From Drancourtella massiliensis (GTDB taxonomy: Bacteria > Bacillota > Clostridia > Lachnospirales > Lachnospiraceae), in the NCBI RefSeq assembly GCF_016900655.1, contig NZ_JACJKH010000019.1, positions 1-64,000 on the forward strand: 64,000 nucleotides of DNA, in the 5' to 3' direction. This document shows positions 57,341 to 64,000 of this stretch, piece by piece; position 1 is the stretch's first letter, and each line of letters starts with the position of its first letter. Position numbers and translations under genes: made by a program. Under the pieces are notes generated by a model. The model saw only the letters and a program-made list of their open reading frames with translations, did no database searches and was not told where the DNA came from.

Positions 57341-59803
57341 TTATGCATCAACCTTAATGTGGTCCAGATGCCAGATGTCATCTACGTATTCCTGAATCGT
57401 TCTGTCAGAAGAGAATTTGCCGCAGCATGCAACATTCATGAGCGCTTTCTTAGCCCATCCTTCTCTGTCTTTATATGCTTCTTCCACACGTTTCTGTGCG
57501 TCTGCATAAGAACGGAAGTCTTTCAGAATGAAGTATCTGTCCGCACGTTCCTGACCGTGTGTGTTGACAAGTGAATCGTAGAGATCTCTGTACATCTCCC
57601 TGTCTCCATTGGAGTACGTTCCGTCGATCAGCTGATCAACGACCCGTTTGATGTCCCAGTCATTAAAGTAAATATCTGCCGGATTGTATCCGCCGTTGTT
57701 CTCAAAGTTGATAACCTCATCGGATGAAAGTCCGAAGATAAATGCATTTTCAATTCCAACTTCTTCCACGATCTCTACATTGGCACCATCCATGGTTCCA
57801 AGAGTCGGAGCACCATTAAGCATAAATTTCATGTTTCCGGTACCGGATGCCTCTTTGGATGCTGTGGAAATCTGTTCGCTGACATCTGCTGCCGCAAAGA
57901 TGATCTCTGCATTGGATACACGATAATCTTCGATAAATACCACTTTGATCTTTCCGTTGATGCTCTTGTCATTGTTGATGACATCCGCAACAGAATTGAT
58001 CAGCTTGATTGTCTCCTTGGCACGGACATATCCTGCTGCCGCCTTCGCACCAAAGATAAAAGTTCTCGGATAGAAGTACATCTCCGGGTGATCTTTGATC
58101 TGATTGTACAGGTACATCACATGAAGAATATTCAAAAACTGACGTTTGTATTCATGGAGACGTTTTACCTGCACATCAAAAATCGATCTCGGATCCACTT
58201 CAATTCCATTATATTTCTTAATATATTCTGCCAGGCGCAGCTTGTTCTGGTATTTAATCTCACGGAATTCCGCAAGCGCTTTTGGATCATCCACATATTT
58301 TTTCAGCCTGCTCATCTGAGACAAGTCGGTAATCCACCCATCTCCGATGCGCTTTGTCACCCAGTCTGCAAGGAGCGGATTTCCATGCATGAGGAATCTT
58401 CTCTGGGTAATTCCGTTTGTTTTATTATTGAATTTCTCCGGCATCATGTCGTAGAAATCTTTCAGCTCCTCATGTTTGAGAATCTCTGTGTGAAGTCTTG
58501 CCACACCGTTTACAGAATATCCCGCTACAATGGCAAGATGTGCCATTTTCACCTGACCGTCGCGGATGATAGCCATTCTGGCAACTCTTCCTTCATCCCC
58601 CGGATATCTGAAGCGGACCTGTTCAATAAATCTGCGGTCGATTTCCTGAATAATCTGATAAATACGCGGAAGGAGTCTGGAGAACAGATCAACCGGCCAT
58701 TTTTCCAGGGCCTCCGCCATAATTGTATGATTCGTATAGGCAACTGTCTTTGTCGTCACATCCCATGCTTCATCCCACTCCAGTCCTTCCTGGTCAATCA
58801 GGAGATGCATCAGTTCTGCAACTGCCAGTGTCGGATGGGTATCATTCATCTGAATGGTTACTTTCTCATGAAGTTTACGGACATCATCATGCTTCTTCTT
58901 ATACCGTACCAGCAGCGCCTGAAGGCTGGCAGAGATGAAGAAATACTGCTGTTTCAGACGTAATTCTTTTCCTGCATAGTGGTCATCACAAGGATAAAGC
59001 ACATCTACAATCATCTTTGCCAGATTTTCCTGTTCCACCGCATGTCTGTAATCACCGCGGTTAAACGCGTCCAGATGGAAGTCCGTAATTGCTTCCGCAT
59101 CCCAGATTCTCAGTGTATTGACTACATGATTTCCGTATCCGATAATCGGCATATCATACGGTACAGCAAGAACAGAGCTGTAGTTTTCCTGAATGAAATT
59201 GTTCCGTTTCGTCACAGGGTCGTATTCGATTCGTACATCTCCTCCGAAACGGACTTCTTTTGCGTACTCATCACGGCGAATCTCAAACGGGTTGCCGTCC
59301 TTGAGCCAGTTGTCCGGTACTTCCACCTGATATCCGTTCTCGATTTTCTGCTTGAACATGCCGTAACGGTAACGGATTCCGCAGCCGTAGGCCGGATACC
59401 CCAGTGTCGCAAGAGAATCAAGAAAGCAGGCCGCAAGTCTTCCGAGACCACCATTTCCAAGAGCCGGATCCGGTTCCTCATCCTCTACCGCATTCAGATC
59501 GATTCCCATCTCATCCAGCGCTTCTTTGACTTCTTTATAAGCAGTCATATTGATCAGGTTGTTGCCCAGAGCCCTTCCCATCAGGAACTCCATGGACATG
59601 TAATATACTGTCTTTGGATCTTCTTTTTCCATTTCTGCCTGCGTCGCAAGCCAGTAATCAATGATCGTCTCTTTTACGGCAAGGGAAACTGCCTGAAAGA
59701 TCTGCCGTCCGGTTGCTTCTTCGATTGTTTTTCTATAAAGGTTTTTAATATTATTCTTTACTTCCTCTTTAAAAGCTTCTTTCTCAAATCTTTTACTGTA
59801 CAT
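57341..59803 (-). CDS. glgP: Glycogen/starch phosphorylase
   Basis: 820 residues, GT35 family; releases glucose-1-phosphate from alpha-1,4-glucans. The PLP lysine site is EASGTGNMKFMLNGAPTLGTMDGANVEI, and the N-terminal half has YYMSMEFLMGRALGNNL and GNGGLGRLAACFLDSLATL. Not in a glg operon here; it stands alone between ileS and spoIID. Confidence 0.97.
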   Translation of the reverse strand: MYSKRFEKEAFKEEVKNNIKNLYRKTIEEATGRQIFQAVSLAVKETIIDYWLATQAEMEKEDPKTVYYMSMEFLMGRALGNNLINMTAYKEVKEALDEMGIDLNAVEDEEPDPALGNGGLGRLAACFLDSLATLGYPAYGCGIRYRYGMFKQKIENGYQVEVPDNWLKDGNPFEIRRDEYAKEVRFGGDVRIEYDPVTKRNNFIQENYSSVLAVPYDMPIIGYGNHVVNTLRIWDAEAITDFHLDAFNRGDYRHAVEQENLAKMIVDVLYPCDDHYAGKELRLKQQYFFISASLQALLVRYKKKHDDVRKLHEKVTIQMNDTHPTLAVAELMHLLIDQEGLEWDEAWDVTTKTVAYTNHTIMAEALEKWPVDLFSRLLPRIYQIIQEIDRRFIEQVRFRYPGDEGRVARMAIIRDGQVKMAHLAIVAGYSVNGVARLHTEILKHEELKDFYDMMPEKFNNKTNGITQRRFLMHGNPLLADWVTKRIGDGWITDLSQMSRLKKYVDDPKALAEFREIKYQNKLRLAEYIKKYNGIEVDPRSIFDVQVKRLHEYKRQFLNILHVMYLYNQIKDHPEMYFYPRTFIFGAKAAAGYVRAKETIKLINSVADVINNDKSINGKIKVVFIEDYRVSNAEIIFAAADVSEQISTASKEASGTGNMKFMLNGAPTLGTMDGANVEIVEEVGIENAFIFGLSSDEVINFENNGGYNPADIYFNDWDIKRVVDQLIDGTYSNGDREMYRDLYDSLVNTHGQERADRYFILKDFRSYADAQKRVEEAYKDREGWAKKALMNVACCGKFSSDRTIQEYVDDIWHLDHIKVDA

Positions 59804-59841
59804 CTTCCTTTTCCTTCCTGAACATTTTGAATGTCTGATGA

Positions 59842-62800
59842 TTAGTTTTCTTTTGCCACTCCAATCGTAACAGCCTCGCCGTTAATTTTCCACTCTTTTA
59901 CATAGCCTGCCGGCTCTGTTTTTTCCATGGATACAGCAAGAACATCTTCTGAAATTTCCTGTCGGTTCTCTGCGAAAACAGTTTCTGCTTTCTCACTTCC
60001 AGTATATGTTATATGGATCTTGTCTGTCACTTCGAAACCGGCTTCTTTTCTCATCGTCTGGATCTTACTGATGATTTCACGCACAAATCCTTCTTCCAGA
60101 AGTTCCGGTGTCAGATTGGTATCCAGAACAACTGTAATTCCATAATCGCTTTCAGATACATATCCTTCTGTCTGTGTCATGTCAATGAGCAGATCCTCTT
60201 TTGTAAGAACTACTTCATTTCCATCAACTGTGAATTTCAGTTCGGAATTGCTCTCAAGATCATCCATTGCCTGATTGCCGTCCAGAGTCTCGAGCTCTTT
60301 CTTAATACCGCCAAGCAGCTTTCCGTATTTTGGTCCGACTGTCTTTAACTGTGGTTTGAATGTGTAGGTTGTAAATGCCCGGACATCCTCTGTCTGCTCC
60401 ATTTCTTTTACATTGAGCTCTTCTGTAATAATCTCTCTGTAATATTCCGGAAGTTCCTCCACACCTTTGACAAACATCTTGCCGATAGGCTGACGGTTCT
60501 TGATATTAGCCGCATTTCTGCATGCACGGCCCATTACAACGATCTTCAGAACTTCGTCCATGTAGCGCTCCAGTTCCGCGTCGATGTACGCCTCATTTAC
60601 CTCCGGGAAGTCGCACAGATGAATGCTTTCCGGCGCACTCTGATCAAGACTTCTTACGAGATTCTGATAGATCTCTTCTGTCATGAACGGAATCATCGGA
60701 GCCGCCGCTTTTGATACTGTCACAAGCGCTGTATACAGTGTCATATACGCATTGATTTTATCCTGTTCCATTCCTTTTGCCCAGAAACGCTCGCGGCATC
60801 TTCTGACATACCAGTTACTCATATCATCTACGAATTCCTGCAGTGCTCTTGCAGTCTCCGGAATCCGGTAATTGGCAAGATTGTCATCTACCGTCTTTAC
60901 AAGCGTATTGAGTTTGGAAAGAAGCCATTTGTCCATGACGGACAGTTTTTCATATTCCAGTTTATATTTTGTAGCGTCAAACTCATCAATATTCGCATAC
61001 AGTACGAAAAATGCGTACGTATTCCACAGTGTTCCCATGAATTTACGCTGTCCTTCCTGAACTGCCTTTCCATGGAACCGGTTTGGAAGCCACGGTGCGC
61101 TGTTGACATAGAAGTACCAGCGGATCGCGTCGGCTCCGTAAGTTTCAAGAGCCTCGAACGGATCAACCGCGTTTCCTTTGGACTTACTCATCTTCTGGCC
61201 GTTTTCATCCTGCACATGTCCAAGAACAATGACGTTCTTATACGGCGCCTTGTTGAAGAGCAGTGTGGAAATCGCAAGCAGAGAGTAAAACCATCCTCTT
61301 GTCTGGTCTACCGCTTCGGAGATAAAATCTGCCGGGAACTGCTGCTCAAACAGTTCTTTATTCTCAAACGGATAGTGATGCTGCGCAAACGGCATGGATC
61401 CGCTGTCAAACCAGCAGTCGATCACTTCCGGCACACGGTGCATTTCCTTTCCGCATTTTGGACATTTGATCGTCACTTCATCGATATATGGACGGTGAAG
61501 CTCGATATCGTCCGGGCAGTTGTCGGACATTGATTTCAGCTCTTCGATACTTCCAATGGAATGCTGATGTCCACATTCACATTCCCAGATATTCAGCGGA
61601 GTTCCCCAGTAACGGTTCCGGCTGATACCCCAGTCCTGAACGTTTTCCAGCCAGTCGCCGAAACGGCCTTTACCGATGCTTTCCGGGATCCAGTTGATCG
61701 TATTATTATTTCGGATCAGGTCATCCTTTACTTCTGTCATGCGGATAAACCAGGATTCTCTTGCGTAGTAGATCAGCGGAGTGTCACATCTCCAGCAGTG
61801 CGGGTAGCTGTGCTCAAATTTCGGAGCTGAGAAGAGAAGTCCTCTCTTGTCCAGATCCTCAAGAACCATCGGGTCTGCTTTTTTACAGAAGATACCTGCA
61901 AACGGTGTCTCCTCTGTCAGTTCTCCCTTTCCGTTTACAAACTGTACAAACGGCATATCATAGCGGCGTCCCACCTTGGCATCGTCTTCACCGAATGCCG
62001 GTGCAATGTGAACGACTCCGGTTCCGTCTGTCAGTGTAACATAGGTGTCGCACAACACGTAAAATGCTTTCTTATTCTGCTTTTCTGCTGCCTTTGCAGC
62101 TCCTTCATAGAGTGGAATGTATTCTTTGCCTTCCAGCTCTTTTCCTGTATAGCGCTCTACAATTTCATAGGCCTTTTCGCCTTCTTCCTTTGCAAGTCCG
62201 CCGAGCACCTGATCAAGAAGTGCCTCTGCCATATAATATACACGTCCGTCAGCTGCATTTACTTTCACATAGGACTCGTCCGGATTTACACAGAGAGCCA
62301 CGTTGGACGGCAGTGTCCAGGGCGTTGTTGTCCATGCAAGAATATAAGCGTCTTCATCTTTTACCTTGAAGCGCACGATTGCGGAACGCTCTTTTACGTC
62401 CTTGTATCCCTGCGCTACTTCCTGCGCGGAAAGCGGTGTTCCGCAGCGCGGGCAGTAAGGAACGATCTTAAATCCTTTGTAAAGAAGTCCTTTCTCCCAG
62501 ATCTGCTTTAATGCCCACCACTCGGACTCGATAAAATCATTGTCATAGGTAACATACGGATGCTCCATGTCCGCCCAGAAACCAACTGTAGCAGAAAAGT
62601 CCTCCCACATACCTTTATATTTCCATACACTCTCTTTACATTTACCGATGAACGGCTCAAGACCATATTCTTCGATCTGATCTTTTCCATCCAGTCCAAG
62701 CAGTTTCTCCACTTCAAGTTCTACCGGCAGTCCGTGGGTATCCCATCCTGCTTTTCTCGGAACCATCTTTCCTTTCATCGTCTGATATCTCGGAATCATA

Positions 62801-62997
62801 TCTTTGATAACACGGGTGAGGACATGTCCGATGTGCGGTTTTCCGTTGGCCGTCGGAGGTCCGTCATAGAACGTGTATGTCTCGCCTTCTTTTCTGTTTT
62901 CCATGCTCTTCTCAAAAATATGGTTTTCTTCCCAGAATTTTTCTACTTCTTTTTCTCTGTCAACAAATTTCAAATCGGTTGAAACTTTCTGATACAT
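59842..62997 (-). CDS. ileS: Isoleucyl-tRNA synthetase
   Basis: 1051 residues from ATG 62997 (AAAAGGAGAG ahead); an open frame upstream lies in the T-box and is not used. HIGH motif GKPHIGH, KMSKS motif QKMSKSKG, an editing domain with TTPWTLPSNVAL, and WFYSLLAISTLLF. The length and N-terminal layout fit the eukaryote-like clade often found in clostridia; I do not see the C-terminal zinc finger with four cysteines of the other type. Confidence 0.97.
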   Translation of the reverse strand: MYQKVSTDLKFVDREKEVEKFWEENHIFEKSMENRKEGETYTFYDGPPTANGKPHIGHVLTRVIKDMIPRYQTMKGKMVPRKAGWDTHGLPVELEVEKLLGLDGKDQIEEYGLEPFIGKCKESVWKYKGMWEDFSATVGFWADMEHPYVTYDNDFIESEWWALKQIWEKGLLYKGFKIVPYCPRCGTPLSAQEVAQGYKDVKERSAIVRFKVKDEDAYILAWTTTPWTLPSNVALCVNPDESYVKVNAADGRVYYMAEALLDQVLGGLAKEEGEKAYEIVERYTGKELEGKEYIPLYEGAAKAAEKQNKKAFYVLCDTYVTLTDGTGVVHIAPAFGEDDAKVGRRYDMPFVQFVNGKGELTEETPFAGIFCKKADPMVLEDLDKRGLLFSAPKFEHSYPHCWRCDTPLIYYARESWFIRMTEVKDDLIRNNNTINWIPESIGKGRFGDWLENVQDWGISRNRYWGTPLNIWECECGHQHSIGSIEELKSMSDNCPDDIELHRPYIDEVTIKCPKCGKEMHRVPEVIDCWFDSGSMPFAQHHYPFENKELFEQQFPADFISEAVDQTRGWFYSLLAISTLLFNKAPYKNVIVLGHVQDENGQKMSKSKGNAVDPFEALETYGADAIRWYFYVNSAPWLPNRFHGKAVQEGQRKFMGTLWNTYAFFVLYANIDEFDATKYKLEYEKLSVMDKWLLSKLNTLVKTVDDNLANYRIPETARALQEFVDDMSNWYVRRCRERFWAKGMEQDKINAYMTLYTALVTVSKAAAPMIPFMTEEIYQNLVRSLDQSAPESIHLCDFPEVNEAYIDAELERYMDEVLKIVVMGRACRNAANIKNRQPIGKMFVKGVEELPEYYREIITEELNVKEMEQTEDVRAFTTYTFKPQLKTVGPKYGKLLGGIKKELETLDGNQAMDDLESNSELKFTVDGNEVVLTKEDLLIDMTQTEGYVSESDYGITVVLDTNLTPELLEEGFVREIISKIQTMRKEAGFEVTDKIHITYTGSEKAETVFAENRQEISEDVLAVSMEKTEPAGYVKEWKINGEAVTIGVAKEN

Positions 62998-63026
62998 GCT
63001 CTTCTCTCCTTTTAGAATTTTTCTAA

Positions 63027-63290
63027 GAAAAAAACTCCCGTCCGTAATAGGACGAGAGTATAATCTTTCGCTGTACCACCTGTTACTGCATACGTTCATA
63101 TGCGCTCTTGGTAACGGCAGAATACCGGCAGCGCTTAGTAGGATTCCCGTTCAGCGTCTGCAGCTCGGAAGTGATCTTCAGGCAGGGTCTACTTACACCG
63201 GGCTCACACCATCTCCGGCTCGCTGAAGGCTTTTGACATCTGTCTTACTCTCTTCGTCATCGCTTTTTCGATATATTTATGTATGGTCTG
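63027..63290 (-). promoter_or_regulatory. T-box riboswitch controlling ileS
   Basis: Stem I with its GA-rich base (GAAGAGAGTAAGAC) and a specifier bulge GAA-ATC-A with AUC (Ile) at 63175-63173; the T-box sequence AACAGGTGGTACAGCG at 63084-63069; and a terminator stem ACTCTCGTCC/GGACGGGAGT (63059-63034) with T7. Uncharged tRNA-Ile should pair with the specifier and the T-box bulge to prevent termination. Confidence 0.95.
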
Positions 63291-63305
63291 TCCCATACTT
63301 CGTAT

Positions 63306-63335
63306 ATTATACTTGATAGTTTTCGTATGCGTCAA
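63306..63335 (-). promoter_or_regulatory. Promoter of the T-box/ileS transcript
   Basis: TTGACG (63335-63330), 18 bases, TATAAT (63311-63306) on the minus strand, just before the T-box and 6 bases from the stop of the carboxypeptidase gene. Confidence 0.7.
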
Positions 63336-63341
63336 GTATTT

Positions 63342-64000
63342 TTACCATCTTTTCCTTCCGCGCCTTCTGCTTCTTCTGGCGGCTCTCTTCATTCTTCTCC
63401 GTCTCTGACGCTCCAGACGCTTCTGCCGTCTGCTCGTCCTCAGGAACGATCTCCGTCTTCTTCTGCGGAATACCAGAATCAGAATCACAACTGCCACAAT
63501 GATTACAGCCGCTGCCGCTGCGATCACGATCCACTGTCTTCCCTCGAATACATTTTTGATGATGTCCAGAACCGATGCTGTTCCCTGCTCTTCTTTTTCC
63601 TTCCGGGCCACGGCTTTCTCATCGACATCCGCTTTTGCTTTGCCGACAGTCTGTCCTTCATACGTCAGATACAGCATGGACTCTCCATTTTCTTCTCCGG
63701 TCTCAAACTTCAGGTCTTCCTGGGAAGCGTCAGCCGGAAGACTTACATAAACCGGTTCTGTCTCCGTAACAGTTGCATGTGCTTCTTCCTGTGCCTGCTC
63801 CAGAACACTGCTTTCTACCTCCTGCCTGGTGAAATTCTCAAACGCGTAATCCAGAATACTTCTTGTATCATCATAAATGTGCTGGCCTCTTGTCTCCATC
63901 TCCACGCAGACAAGGTGCATTTTTCCGTTGTCCGCAAGAGTAATCAGTGTATTTCCGGCCTCATCAGTATATCCTGTTTTTCCTCCGACACAGTACTCAT
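63342..64000 (-). CDS. D-alanyl-D-alanine carboxypeptidase, C-terminal part (5' end outside window)
   Basis: At the window edge the minus strand reads EYCVGGKTGYTDEAGNT, the third active-site motif (KTG) of DacF/PBP5-type enzymes, then ITLADNGKMHLVCVEM and the beta-rich C-terminal domain. A membrane helix (about 40-60 residues from the end) and an Arg-rich tail close it. The catalytic Ser motif is beyond the window. In the last 190 bases a second frame is also open (see findings). Confidence 0.9.
   Translation of the reverse strand, partial: EYCVGGKTGYTDEAGNTLITLADNGKMHLVCVEMETRGQHIYDDTRSILDYAFENFTRQEVESSVLEQAQEEAHATVTETEPVYVSLPADASQEDLKFETGEENGESMLYLTYEGQTVGKAKADVDEKAVARKEKEEQGTASVLDIIKNVFEGRQWIVIAAAAAVIIVAVVILILVFRRRRRRSFLRTSRRQKRLERQRRRRMKRAARRSRRRGRKRW

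Overview
The window reads as chromosome of an anaerobic, spore-forming Gram-positive bacterium of the Clostridia, most likely Lachnospiraceae. I base this on gene content and gene style: a teichoic-acid D-alanylation (dlt) operon, engulfment genes of the SpoIID and SpoIIQ type next to each other, BofA and CwlD homologues, two rubrerythrins with a Fur/PerR-type regulator, a Tad pilus locus with companion genes typical of Lachnospiraceae (DUF5702, DUF6382), strong AGGAGG ribosome sites, and many rho-independent terminators. The genus cannot be fixed from the sequence alone. I see no rRNA, tRNA, CRISPR array, prophage or intact insertion sequence.

Layout. 0.2-4.4 kb: dltABCD on the plus strand, followed by a 53-residue dltX-like gene overlapping dltD. 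4.5-11.2 kb: a minus-strand peptide-use operon (very long M14-type peptidase, DUF969 and DUF979 membrane proteins, M29-type aminopeptidase, pyroglutamyl peptidase). 11.4-19 kb: the F1Fo ATP synthase operon atpBEFHAGDC with a MATE transporter gene fused directly behind atpC; a decayed ABC-2 permease remnant lies upstream of the operon. 19.3-27.7 kb: housekeeping genes (pgi, mtnN, murG, HIT) mixed with a sigma factor, a DUF4367 membrane protein, an orphan histidine kinase, and a strongly folded candidate RNA at 22.9-23.1 kb. 27.9-36.3 kb: a complete minus-strand Tad pilus operon. 36.5-42.3 kb: bofA, a DUF2508-like gene, a YczE-type membrane protein beside an amber-interrupted LysR gene, then cwlD, a Sua5-phosphatase fusion, upp and a dCMP deaminase. 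42.6-47.7 kb: GH18, mecA, DUF1858 and NlpC/P60 genes plus a DnaA-box-like cluster. 47.8-49.7 kb: an oxidative-stress set (Fur-family regulator, reverse rubrerythrin, classical rubrerythrin). 49.8-55.4 kb: two ECF S components, hemolysin III, GIY-YIG, a second MATE, a methyltransferase and a phd/doc pair with a frameshifted toxin. 55.5-64 kb: spoIIQ-like, spoIID, glycogen phosphorylase, ileS under a T-box, and the 3' part of a D-Ala-D-Ala carboxypeptidase.

Functional themes are cell-envelope tailoring (dlt, murG, CwlD, NlpC/P60, GH18, DacF), sporulation (spoIID/spoIIQ/bofA/cwlD), peptide scavenging, surface pili, and peroxide defence. The observations I would look at first are the multi-branched RNA at 22895-23134, the peptidase/DUF969/DUF979 cassette, the tandem cysteine modules at the end of a TadE-like pseudopilin, the Sua5 fusion whose phosphatase loop has Ser in place of the catalytic Cys, the DnaA-box palindrome at 46.6 kb, and several genes whose start signals are unusual (MATE behind atpC, DUF6382, SD-masking hairpins before two genes).
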